Shown: positions 1-6,046, counted from the first letter of the stretch. The stretch is 6,125 nucleotides of DNA from an uncultured Enterobacter sp. (GCA_946477805.1 CAMKZP010000241.1:1-6125), one strand, 5' to 3'. Numbers and translations: made by a program. The notes: generated by a model from the sequence alone, not told the origin.

Positions 1-1841
1 GTCCACAGATAGGCGTAGTACCCCGCCGCGTAGCCGCCGCCAAAGATATGCGCAAAATAGCTGCTGCGATAGCGCGGCGGCACGGCGGGCAGATCCAGCC
101 CCTCTTTTTTCAGCGCGTCGGCTTCGAACGTTTCAACGTCACCGACGGCGCCGCTAATGCTGTGCCAGTTCATATCCAGCAGGGCCGCGCTCAAAAGCTC
201 CGTCATGTCGTAGCCTTTGTTAAACCGGGTGGCGTTGAGCATTTTCTCCCGCAGCGCGTCCGGCATCGGCTCCTGGGTTTGGTAATGACGGGCGTAGCGG
301 GCGAAGACCTGCGGATGGCTTGCCCAGTGCTCGTTGATTTGCGACGGAAACTCCACGAAATCGCGCGGCGTGTTGGTGCCTGAAAGCGTGGCGTAGCGCT
401 GGCTGGCGAACAGGCCGTGCAGCGTATGGCCAAACTCGTGGAACAGCGTAATGACGTCGTCCCAGGAGATCAGCGCCGTCTGCCCGTCTGCCGGTTTAAC
501 GTAGTTACAGACGTTATAGATAACCGGTCGCGCGGCAAACTCGTGAGACTGTTCAACAAAGTTCCCCATCCACGCCCCGCCGCCTTTGGAATCTCGGGCG
601 AAGAAATCGCCGTAGAACAGCGCCATGCCTTCGCCGATATGGTCGAAAATTTCCCATACGCGAACGTCCGGGTGGTAAACCGGAATATCGAACCGCTCGA
701 CAAAGCTGATGCCAAACAGCTGGCTGGCGGCCCAGAACACGCCGTCATGCAAAACGTTATTGAGGGCAAAATAGGGCTTGATCTGCGACTCATCAAGCGC
801 GTATTTACCGAGGCGCACGCGCTCGGCATAGCGCGCCCAGTCCCAGGCCTGCGCGGTAAAGCCGCCCTGCTCGTCGTCAATGACCTGCTGAATATCTGCC
901 AGCTCCCGCTCTGCCCGCGCGCGCGCCGCGGGGACGATCCCGCGCATAAAGGCCAGCGCCGCTGCGGGCGTTTTGGCCATCTGATCGGCAGTGCTCCAGC
1001 TCGCATAATCCGTAAAACCAAGCAGTTTCGCCTGACGCGCGCGCAGCGCGGTCAGACGCAGGATCAGCTCTCGCGTGTCGTTTTGATCGCCCTTCTGGGT
1101 GCGTTCCCATCCGGCTTTGAACAGTTTTTCCCGGGTCTGGCGGTGAGCAAGCGCAGAGAGCGCGGGCTGCTGGGTGGTATTCAGCAAGGGGATCAGCCAG
1201 CGGTCATTCAGCCCTTTCTCGGCAGCGGCCTGCGCGGCGGTGGCAATCTCGTCAGCGCTTAACCCTTCAAGCTGAAGGACATCATCGGCCACCAGGCCGC
1301 CCGCTTTATCTGCCGCCAGCAGGCGCTGATTGAACTGGCTGGTCAGCGTGGCTGACTCCGTATTGAGCGCTTTCAGCTCCGCTTTTTCTTCGGCATTCAG
1401 ACGCGCCCCGGCCAGCACAAAGTGCTGGTAGGTCTCCTCCACCAGACGGCGGGATTCCGCGTCCAGCGTCGCGCGCGCCTGCCAGACGGCTTCGACGCGG
1501 GAGAACAGCGTATCGTTGAGCCAGATGTCGTTCGAGAGCATAGCCAGCTCGGTGGAAAACTGCTCGTCCAGCGCCTGGAGAAAATCATTGGTGTGGGCAG
1601 AGGTCATGGCGAAGAAAACGCTGCTTACGCGGGACAGCATGGCGCCGCTTTTTTCCAGCGCCATCACGGTGTTAGCAAAATCGGGCGCGGCAGGCTGCGC
1701 GGCGATCGCCTCGATATCGGCCCGCTTCTGGCGCATCGCTTCATCAAACGCCGGGCGATAGTGGCTATCGTTTATCTCATCAAAACGCGGAGCCTGGTAA
1801 GGCAGCGGGCTGACGTCAAAAAAAGGATTATTAACCGACAT
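1..1841 (-). CDS. dcp: Dcp, dipeptidyl carboxypeptidase (M3 zinc peptidase), 3' end beyond window
   Basis: Dcp removes dipeptides from the C-terminus of peptides and takes part in peptide turnover. I read one open frame on the minus strand from ATG at 1841 to the window edge: 613 complete codons, against about 681 residues for E. coli Dcp, so only the C-terminal tail is missing. The protein starts MSVNNPFFDVSPLPYQAP and has no signal peptide, which suits a soluble enzyme. The M3 zinc site is intact: HEFGH at residues 468-472 (two zinc His and the catalytic Glu469), then Glu497 in the FVEFPSQINEHW segment as the expected third ligand. The last visible residues, a His and several Tyr in HIFGGGYAAGYYAYLW, form the conserved substrate-binding region. 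The start is supported by AGGAG six bases upstream (1848-1852). The gene is divergent from ydfG. I found no convincing promoter: TATACC near 1859-1864 could be a -10 but lacks a -35. Confidence 0.97.
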   Translation of the reverse strand, partial: MSVNNPFFDVSPLPYQAPRFDEINDSHYRPAFDEAMRQKRADIEAIAAQPAAPDFANTVMALEKSGAMLSRVSSVFFAMTSAHTNDFLQALDEQFSTELAMLSNDIWLNDTLFSRVEAVWQARATLDAESRRLVEETYQHFVLAGARLNAEEKAELKALNTESATLTSQFNQRLLAADKAGGLVADDVLQLEGLSADEIATAAQAAAEKGLNDRWLIPLLNTTQQPALSALAHRQTREKLFKAGWERTQKGDQNDTRELILRLTALRARQAKLLGFTDYASWSTADQMAKTPAAALAFMRGIVPAARARAERELADIQQVIDDEQGGFTAQAWDWARYAERVRLGKYALDESQIKPYFALNNVLHDGVFWAASQLFGISFVERFDIPVYHPDVRVWEIFDHIGEGMALFYGDFFARDSKGGGAWMGNFVEQSHEFAARPVIYNVCNYVKPADGQTALISWDDVITLFHEFGHTLHGLFASQRYATLSGTNTPRDFVEFPSQINEHWASHPQVFARYARHYQTQEPMPDALREKMLNATRFNKGYDMTELLSAALLDMNWHSISGAVGDVETFEADALKKEGLDLPAVPPRYRSSYFAHIFGGGYAAGYYAYLW

Positions 1842-1921
1842 CTTTCACTCCTGAGAAGGGTATATCCCCCCAGAGTAGGCCAGCCGGCCACTGCCTGCAA
1901 TGCCGTCATACAAATGTTGCC

Positions 1922-1951
1922 TTAACGCCGCGCCTGAGAGCGTGCTATGGT
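1922..1951 (+). promoter_or_regulatory. candidate ydfG promoter
   Basis: TTAACG (1922-1927, four of six to the -35 consensus) is followed after 18 bases by TATGGT (1946-1951, four of six to the -10 consensus). TGC directly before the -10 gives an extended -10. Transcription would start near 1958, about 27 bases before the ydfG ATG. Each box is imperfect and the assignment is by eye. Confidence 0.4.
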
Positions 1952-1958
1952 AGTACAA
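1948..1958 (+). promoter_or_regulatory. candidate GntR/FadR-subfamily operator at the ydfG promoter
   Basis: TGGTAGTACAA fits every fixed position of the FadR-subfamily operator pattern TNGTNNNACNA. It overlaps the predicted -10 and start of ydfG, where a bound protein would block RNA polymerase. The nearest candidate ligand is the product of ydfH, an FCD-domain GntR regulator encoded just downstream. Binding is inferred; only six positions are fixed, so a chance match is possible. Confidence 0.35.
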
Positions 1959-1971
1959 CACAAAAAGCGTT

Positions 1972-1976
1972 GAGGA
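1972..1976 (+). promoter_or_regulatory. ribosome binding site that fixes the ydfG start
   Basis: GAGGA ends eight bases before ATG at 1985. An in-frame TTG at 1970 would put the ribosome binding site inside the gene, so the ATG is preferred. This also gives a protein starting MIILVTGATAGFG, as in the E. coli homologue. Confidence 0.8.
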
Positions 1977-1984
1977 ACAGTGAG

Positions 1985-2731
1985 ATGATTATTTTAGTTA
2001 CCGGGGCGACAGCGGGTTTTGGTGAAAGCATCACGCGTCGCTTCGTCGCCAACGGGCATAAGGTGATTGCCACCGGCCGTCGTCAAGAGCGTCTGCAGGA
2101 GCTGAAGGATGAGCTGGGCGACAGCATCCTGACCGCGCAGCTTGACGTGCGCAACCGCGCCGCCATCGAAGAGATGATGGCAAACCTGCCCGCAGAGTGG
2201 CAGGCCATCGACGTGCTGGTTAACAACGCGGGTCTGGCGCTGGGCATGGAGCCCGCGCACAAGGCCAGCGTCGAAGACTGGGAAATCATGATCGACACCA
2301 ACAACAAAGGGCTGGTGTACATGACCCGCGCCGTGTTGCCCGGCATGGTTGAACGCAACCGCGGCCACGTGATTAACATCGGCTCGACTGCCGGAAGCTG
2401 GCCCTACGCGGGCGGTAACGTCTATGGCGCGACCAAAGCCTTCGTGCGCCAGTTCAGCCTGAACCTGCGCACCGACCTGCACGGCACCGCGGTGCGCGTC
2501 ACGGACATTGAGCCTGGACTGGTGGGCGGGACCGAGTTCTCAAACGTGCGCTTCAAGGGCGATGACGCGAAGGCGGATAAAACCTACGAAAACGCCAACG
2601 CGCTGGCCCCGGAGGACATCACCGAAGCGGTGTGGTGGGTGGCGACCCTGCCGAAACACGTCAACATTAATACCCTGGAAATGATGCCCGTCAGCCAGAG
2701 CTTTGCCGGGCTGAACGTTCATCGCGGCTAG
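1985..2731 (+). CDS. ydfG: YdfG, NADP-dependent 3-hydroxy acid dehydrogenase (SDR family)
   Basis: This 248-residue classical short-chain dehydrogenase has the same length as E. coli YdfG and is very similar to it. The E. coli enzyme oxidises serine, allo-threonine and related 3-hydroxy acids with NADP+, and reduces the malonic semialdehyde formed in uracil breakdown to 3-hydroxypropionate. Visible motifs are the dinucleotide-binding TGATAGFG (residues 6-13), basic residues Arg32-Arg33 placed to favour NADP over NAD, Asp54, NNAG (80-83), Asn106, and the catalytic Ser134, Tyr147 and Lys151 in YGATK. No signal peptide or membrane segment is seen, so the enzyme is cytoplasmic. It is divergent from dcp and followed 89 bases later by ydfH on the same strand, which could be cotranscribed. 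All catalytic residues are present. Confidence 0.96.
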   Translation: MIILVTGATAGFGESITRRFVANGHKVIATGRRQERLQELKDELGDSILTAQLDVRNRAAIEEMMANLPAEWQAIDVLVNNAGLALGMEPAHKASVEDWEIMIDTNNKGLVYMTRAVLPGMVERNRGHVINIGSTAGSWPYAGGNVYGATKAFVRQFSLNLRTDLHGTAVRVTDIEPGLVGGTEFSNVRFKGDDAKADKTYENANALAPEDITEAVWWVATLPKHVNINTLEMMPVSQSFAGLNVHRG

Positions 2732-2740
2732 TCTGCCCTT

Positions 2741-2758
2741 CCCGGCCTGCGGGCCGGG
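2741..2758 (+). terminator. GC-rich hairpin after ydfG (weak or partial terminator)
   Basis: CCCGGCC (2741-2747) pairs with GGCCGGG (2752-2758) around a four-base loop, starting ten bases after the ydfG stop. No T-run follows, so it is not a canonical intrinsic terminator. It may slow polymerase, protect the ydfG 3' end, or allow partial read-through into ydfH. Confidence 0.45.
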
Positions 2759-2780
2759 TATGTGATGCCCAGTAAAAGAA

Positions 2781-2789
2781 TGGTAGTAT
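2781..2789 (+). promoter_or_regulatory. candidate extended -10 for ydfH
   Basis: TGG followed by TAGTAT (2784-2789) resembles an extended -10; no good -35 lies 16-18 bases upstream (TGTGAT at 2761-2766 is poor). Transcription would start near 2796. The same ATGGTAGTA string occurs at the ydfG promoter, so this may be an operator for a shared regulator rather than, or as well as, a promoter. Confidence 0.3.
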
Positions 2790-2820
2790 GGCCGGGTTAA
2801 CTCTCTGAGAAACCACAACC

Positions 2821-3507
2821 ATGGCCGCTGAATCGCAACTCAACCCTACCCAGCCCGTTAACCAGCAGATCTATCGCATACTGCGACGCGACATCGTGCA
2901 TTGCCTGATCCCGCCGGGAACGCCGCTCTCTGAAAAAGAGGTGTCCGTGCGTTTTGACGTTTCGCGCCAGCCCGTGCGCGAGGCCTTTATTAAGCTTGCG
3001 GAAAACGGTCTGATCCAGATCCGCCCCCAGCGCGGCAGCTATGTGAATAAGATTTCGCTTTCACAGGTGCGTAACGGCTGTTTTGTGCGCCAGGCGATCG
3101 AATGCGCCGTCGTGCGTCGCGCCGCATCGCTGATTAACGACAATCAGGTTTATCTGCTCGAACAGAACCTGCACCAGCAGCGTATCGCGATTGACCGCAA
3201 GCAGCTGAACGACTTTTTCCAGCTGGACGATGAGTTTCACCAGAAGCTGGCGCAAATTGCCGACTGCCAGCTGGCGTGGGACACCATTGAAAATATCAAG
3301 GCCACCATCGACCGCGTGCGCTACATGAGCCTGGATCACGTTTCGCCGCCGGAAATGCTGCTTCGACAGCACCATGATATTTTCAACGCGCTGGACAAGC
3401 GGGACGCCGAGGGGGTGGAAAAAGCGATGACCCTGCATCTGCAGGAAATTAGCGAGTCGGTGCTGCTTATCCGTCAGGAAAATAGCGACTGGTTTAGCGA
3501 AGAGTAA
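2821..3507 (+). CDS. ydfH: YdfH/RspR, GntR-family (FCD domain) transcriptional regulator
   Basis: This 228-residue DNA-binding regulator matches E. coli YdfH, also called RspR, which represses the rspAB operon. The N-terminal winged helix-turn-helix spans about residues 15-76, with SEKEVSVRFDVSRQPVREAFIKLA as the GntR core and QRGSYV as the wing. The C-terminal all-helical FCD domain (about 80-220) carries the expected metal-binding set Asp136, His140, His184 and His206, used in this family to bind a small carboxylate effector. The natural effector is not readable from sequence; a sugar acid is a reasonable guess given RspA and the nearby ydfI. The ATG at 2821 has only a poor Shine-Dalgarno (GAGA at 2807-2810), so translation may be weak, as suits a repressor. 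ydfG lies upstream on the same strand; the usp gene converges from downstream. Confidence 0.95.
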   Translation: MAAESQLNPTQPVNQQIYRILRRDIVHCLIPPGTPLSEKEVSVRFDVSRQPVREAFIKLAENGLIQIRPQRGSYVNKISLSQVRNGCFVRQAIECAVVRRAASLINDNQVYLLEQNLHQQRIAIDRKQLNDFFQLDDEFHQKLAQIADCQLAWDTIENIKATIDRVRYMSLDHVSPPEMLLRQHHDIFNALDKRDAEGVEKAMTLHLQEISESVLLIRQENSDWFSEE

Positions 3508-3509
3508 TA

Positions 3510-3537
3510 TTCGCCGCCCGGGTTGGGCGGCGGCGAA
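3510..3537. terminator. shared hairpin between convergent ydfH and usp genes
   Basis: TTCGCCGCC (3510-3518) pairs with GGCGGCGAA (3529-3537); an alternative register pairs CGCCGCCC (3512-3519) with GGGCGGCG (3525-3532). It fills the 35-base gap between the two stop codons. T-rich sequence is short on both sides, so it is a GC-strong, U-poor bidirectional terminator candidate. Confidence 0.6.
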
Positions 3538-3542
3538 GGTTA

Positions 3543-3974
3543 TTAGCGGACCACCAGCACCGGGATAGTGGCGTAGCGAAGGATGGATTCCGCATTCGAG
3601 CCGAGCAGATGGGTCGATATGCTTGGGTTTTTCGACCCGATGACAATCACGTCATATTCCCCTTCTTTGCTCAGTTTAATAATCTCATCACGCACGTTGC
3701 CGAAACAGACCTTGCAGTGAATATTCTCCGGCGAGATATCGAACAGACGTTTTAACGCCGTCATTTTCTTCTCGGATTCCACGGTCATATACTCTTCAAA
3801 CTTCTTAATATCCGCGTTAAATCCGCGCAGCAGCGAGCGGCTGCTGTTGGGCAAAATGTTGACCAGGGTAATTATCGCCCCTTCCGCTTTGGCCAGGTTA
3901 GCCGCGTGGCGTACCGCTTTATCGCTGAGGTCCATTTCAAACACATCAACAGGCATCAAAATCTTTTTATACAT
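3543..3974 (-). CDS. universal stress protein, UspG/UspF type
   Basis: This 143-residue cytoplasmic protein of the small nucleotide-binding Usp family is closest, by memory, to E. coli UspG (142 residues) and more distant from UspF. UspG-like landmarks are the start MYKKILMPVDVFEM, LSDKAVRHA (16-24), FGNVRDEI (91-98), and the C-terminal block GSKNPSISTHLLGSNAES followed by PVLVVR. That block is the nucleotide-binding loop: Gly113 and Gly125-Ser126 are kept, with Asn116 where the classical G-2x-G-9x-G(S/T) motif has Gly and one spacer residue fewer. Both changes are also seen in UspG. UspG binds ATP and is induced by starvation and stress. The frame extends 23 codons upstream, but the ATG at 3974 is chosen because AGGAG lies eight bases before it and matches the family start. 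The gene looks AT-richer than its neighbours and is absent from this place in E. coli K-12. It converges on ydfH and diverges from ydfZ. I give no symbol because it may be a paralogue of a uspG elsewhere. Confidence 0.93.
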   Translation of the reverse strand: MYKKILMPVDVFEMDLSDKAVRHAANLAKAEGAIITLVNILPNSSRSLLRGFNADIKKFEEYMTVESEKKMTALKRLFDISPENIHCKVCFGNVRDEIIKLSKEGEYDVIVIGSKNPSISTHLLGSNAESILRYATIPVLVVR

Positions 3975-3982
3975 AAGCCTGA

Positions 3983-3987
3983 CTCCT
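3983..3987 (-). promoter_or_regulatory. ribosome binding site that fixes the usp start
   Basis: On the minus strand AGGAG stands eight bases before ATG at 3974. It supports the short form of the protein over an in-frame upstream start at 4043. Confidence 0.8.
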
Positions 3988-4128
3988 AATTCCGCTGAGA
4001 GGATTATTTCCTGCCTCAAGAATGACACTCGAATGATAAACAAACCCTCAACGCTTGCAGGGAGAAATTATCAGTTAAGGCAAATAACTGTCGGCTTTGT
4101 AAATCAGCGTCCTGAACCGTCAGCGGGC

Positions 4129-4136
4129 TGTATATA
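4129..4136 (-). promoter_or_regulatory. candidate distal -10 region for the usp gene
   Basis: On the minus strand the sequence reads TGC then TATATACA, giving overlapping -10 candidates TATATA (4136-4131, extended by TGC) and TATACA (4134-4129). Transcription would start near 4122, leaving an untranslated leader of about 147 bases. Other -10-like boxes nearer the gene are GATAAT (4072-4067) and TATCAT (4038-4033), neither with a good -35. The true start is unresolved. Confidence 0.3.
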
Positions 4137-4147
4137 GCAGAAAAAAG

Positions 4148-4163
4148 TGTGACCTTGATCAAA
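4148..4163. promoter_or_regulatory. candidate CRP site
   Basis: TGTGA (4148-4152), six bases, then TCAAA (4159-4163) matches nine of ten positions of the CRP core TGTGA-N6-TCACA. Its centre, 4155.5, is 47.5 bases from the predicted ydfZ start, which is not a classical activator spacing. It overlaps the FNR-like site, so competition or usp control are possible roles. CRP sites of this quality also occur by chance. Confidence 0.35.
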
Positions 4164-4168
4164 CGCAA
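4155..4168 (+). promoter_or_regulatory. candidate FNR site upstream of ydfZ
   Basis: TTGAT, four bases, then CGCAA matches the FNR consensus TTGATNNNNATCAA at eight of ten positions, with a perfect left half. The centre is 4161.5. With the -10 at 4191-4196 the predicted start is about 4203, placing the site at -41.5, the standard class II activator position. E. coli ydfZ is known as an FNR-activated gene, which agrees. Confidence 0.6.
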
Positions 4169-4190
4169 ATAACCCGTGCGCAGAGAGGCG

Positions 4191-4196
4191 TATTAA
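4191..4196 (+). promoter_or_regulatory. ydfZ -10 box
   Basis: TATTAA lies 22 bases downstream of the FNR-like site. No good -35 is present, as expected for a class II activator-dependent promoter where the activator covers the -35. Transcription would begin near 4203, about 59 bases before the ATG. Confidence 0.5.
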
Positions 4197-4261
4197 TAAC
4201 GCCCGTGAACGGCAGAACGAAAATAGTGCCGTAACGGAAAAGTAAGTGAGGAGAAAATACC

Positions 4262-4465
4262 ATGATGACATACGACCGTAACCGTAACGCCATTACCTCC
4301 GGCAGCCGGGTCATGATCAGCGGCACCGGCCGCACCGGCGTGATTAAGGCGATTCACAGCGAGGGGCTGGACGCCGCCCAGGTGCGCCGCAGCAAAACGG
4401 TTGAAGTGGAAGGATGTGAAGGCAAGTACGAACCGATCGAACTGATTCGTTTGGGTCTGCACTAG
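4262..4465 (+). CDS. ydfZ: YdfZ, small putative selenium-associated protein
   Basis: This 67-residue protein has the same length as E. coli YdfZ and about two-thirds of its residues. The E. coli protein is annotated as a putative selenoprotein because selenium was found associated with it; its biochemical role is not established. The frame has no TGA codon and ends at TAG, so selenium is not inserted as selenocysteine. The only cysteine is Cys52 in VEGCEGK, also present in E. coli. Residues 12-30 (TSGSRVMISGTGRTGVIKA) have the glycine and hydrophobic spacing of an SH3-like or KOW-type beta-barrel strand pair; that fold is my inference. A tandem ATG occurs at 4265, but 4262 gives the family start, and GAGGAG ends eight bases before it (4248-4253). 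It is expected to be cytoplasmic and expressed without oxygen through the FNR-like site upstream. Confidence 0.94.
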   Translation: MMTYDRNRNAITSGSRVMISGTGRTGVIKAIHSEGLDAAQVRRSKTVEVEGCEGKYEPIELIRLGLH

Positions 4466-4475
4466 GGTGCAGAAA

Positions 4476-4499
4476 CATGCCGCCGCCCGCGGCGGCATG
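4476..4499. terminator. shared hairpin between convergent ydfZ and ydfI
   Basis: CATGCCGCCG (4476-4485) pairs perfectly with CGGCGGCATG (4490-4499) around a four-base loop, in the 41-base gap between the two stops. On the minus strand it is followed by TTT, on the plus strand by no T-run, so it is likelier to end ydfI transcripts but can serve both. Confidence 0.65.
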
Positions 4500-4506
4500 A
4501 CAACGA

Positions 4507-5970
4507 TTACGCCTGTGCCGCGTACTGCGCTACGGTAGCTTTTGCCCCCTTCTGCAGCAGCGTCTGGTAAGCCTCCATCACCGCCGCCACAAACGCGCCG
4601 TCCTTCGGCAGTTCGTTTCCAAAGATAGCCTCAATGCCCAGCAGCGCCCTGACTCGGCTTTGCCCCTCAGCGCTCCCCTTCACCGCCGCCTGAATCACCG
4701 CCAGCTGCGGGTCGCTCACCTCGATGGCGTTACCCTGTTCGTCCACCCCGCCGACGTAGCGCATCCAGCCCGCGACGCCCAGCGCCAGCAGCGGGAAAGG
4801 CTTCTGGTGTACCCGATGCCAGCGTACGGGATCCAGCAAACGCTGCGGCAGCTTCTGGCTGCCGTCCATGGCGATCTGCCAGGTACGGTGGCGCAGGGCC
4901 GGGTTGCTGTAGCGCGCAATCAGCAGATCCGCATAGTGGGCCAGATCGACGCCTTTCACCTTCAGCGTCGGGGCCTGCTCTTTCAGCATCAGCGCGTGCG
5001 CCGCTTTGCGGTAGTTTTCATCTTCCATGCAGTCGTTGATGTGCTGATAGCCCGCCAGGTAGCCGAGATACGCGAGGAACGAGTGGCTGCCGTTAAGCAT
5101 GCGCAGCTTCATCTCTTCAAACGGAATGACGTCTGACACCAGCTCCGCGCCCGCTTTTTCCCACTGCGGACGCCCGGCAACGAAATTATCTTCCACCACC
5201 CACTGGCGGAACGGCTCACAGGCCACGCCAGCCGGATCGCGAACGCCGGTCAGCTGCTCGATTTTTTCCAGCGCGTCGGGCGTGACCGCAGGGACGATGC
5301 GGTCCACCATGGTTGACGGGAAGGTGACGTGAGCGTCGATCCAGTCCGCCAGGTCTGCGTCTACGGCGCGCGCGTAGGCGCAGGTGACGTTGCGCATGAC
5401 GTGGCCATTCTCCGGCATGTTATCGCAGGACATGACGCTGAAGGCGGGCAGACCGGCCGCCCTGCGGCGCGCGAGCGCCTCCACCACCACGCCCGGCGCG
5501 GATTGAGGCTGATGCGGATTTTGCAGGTCGGCGACAATGAGCGGATGATCGAGCATCAGCTGGCCGGTCGCGGGAGAGTGGCAGTACCCCTTCTCGGTGA
5601 TCGTCAGCGACACAATCGCGACCTGCGGCTCGCACATCGCCGCCAGCACCGTTTCCAGCCCGTCGACCTGCGCATGAAGGGCACGTTTGACGACGCCCAC
5701 AACGCGCGCCGTCCACGCATCGGCAGACATCTCCGCCACGGTGTAAAGATTATCCTGAGCCTTAAGATCGGCAATCTGCTGCTCGCCACCAATCAGGTTA
5801 ACTTCACAGTAACCCCAGTCGCTGTCGTGCTCCGCCGCAAGAATGTCGGCGTACACCGCCTGGTGCGCACGGTGAAATGCGCCAAACCCTAAATGAACAA
5901 TGCGTGCCTTGAGGTTGTCGCGATCGTACTGAGGCCGCGTCGCGTTCGCCTGTAATAACCGGTTTTCCAT
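4507..5970 (-). CDS. ydfI: YdfI, polyol/mannonate-type long-chain dehydrogenase
   Basis: This 487-residue NAD(P)-dependent oxidoreductase belongs to the mannitol/mannonate dehydrogenase family, which includes mannitol 2-dehydrogenase, UxuB (fructuronate reductase), UxaB and arabinitol dehydrogenase. E. coli YdfI is 486 residues and very similar. The N-terminal nucleotide-binding domain starts near residue 22, with IVHLGFGAFHRAHQ (24-37) as the cofactor loop. The family's SCDNMPENG block is at 181-189. The catalytic set is visible in MKLRMLNGSHSFLAYLGYLAG: Lys288, Asn293 and His296, equivalent to the Lys-Asn-His of mannitol 2-dehydrogenase. The substrate cannot be named from sequence; a sugar acid such as fructuronate/mannonate or a pentitol/hexitol is expected. 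The ATG at 5970 has only a weak Shine-Dalgarno. The gene converges on ydfZ and has a structured leader upstream. All key residues are intact and the enzyme is soluble. Confidence 0.95.
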   Translation of the reverse strand: MENRLLQANATRPQYDRDNLKARIVHLGFGAFHRAHQAVYADILAAEHDSDWGYCEVNLIGGEQQIADLKAQDNLYTVAEMSADAWTARVVGVVKRALHAQVDGLETVLAAMCEPQVAIVSLTITEKGYCHSPATGQLMLDHPLIVADLQNPHQPQSAPGVVVEALARRRAAGLPAFSVMSCDNMPENGHVMRNVTCAYARAVDADLADWIDAHVTFPSTMVDRIVPAVTPDALEKIEQLTGVRDPAGVACEPFRQWVVEDNFVAGRPQWEKAGAELVSDVIPFEEMKLRMLNGSHSFLAYLGYLAGYQHINDCMEDENYRKAAHALMLKEQAPTLKVKGVDLAHYADLLIARYSNPALRHRTWQIAMDGSQKLPQRLLDPVRWHRVHQKPFPLLALGVAGWMRYVGGVDEQGNAIEVSDPQLAVIQAAVKGSAEGQSRVRALLGIEAIFGNELPKDGAFVAAVMEAYQTLLQKGAKATVAQYAAQA

Positions 5971-6002
5971 AATTGAGACTCGTCAATTTAATAAATGCGA
6001 TC

Positions 6003-6032
6003 CGCCGCCGCTCTGCTGTGTGAGCGGCGGCG
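6003..6032. repeat. strong hairpin in the ydfI leader
   Basis: CGCCGCCGCTC (6003-6013) pairs perfectly with GAGCGGCGGCG (6022-6032), an 11-bp stem with an eight-base loop, 33 to 62 bases upstream of the ydfI ATG. No T-run follows on either strand. It could be an attenuator or leader structure for ydfI, or the terminator of a gene arriving from beyond the right edge. Which one depends on sequence outside the window. Confidence 0.6.
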
Positions 6033-6046
6033 CCTGCTGACTACAC

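Noticed and set aside
417..1262. A 281-codon plus-strand open frame within dcp
   Set aside because: It is antisense to dcp, whose minus-strand frame encodes the full M3 zinc motif and family sequence. The antisense protein is rich in Arg, Gly and Val and has no recognisable domain; it reflects GC-rich codon bias.
1970..1984. TTG at 1970 as an upstream start for ydfG
   Set aside because: It would place the GAGGA ribosome binding site inside the coding region and add MRNSE ahead of the conserved start.
3975..4043. In-frame upstream ATG at 4043 as the usp start
   Set aside because: The extra 23 residues are not part of the Usp fold, and AGGAG with correct spacing precedes the ATG at 3974.
3975..4261. 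A small RNA gene or riboswitch in the usp-ydfZ intergenic region
   Set aside because: I looked for a strong stem followed by a T-run and for known aptamer cores and saw none; the region is explained by promoter elements.
4262..4465. Selenocysteine-encoding gene for ydfZ
   Set aside because: No in-frame TGA is present and the gene ends in TAG, so there is no codon for recoding.
5329..5892. A 187-codon plus-strand open frame within ydfI
   Set aside because: It is antisense to the well-supported YdfI frame, has no family features and has no credible ribosome binding site.
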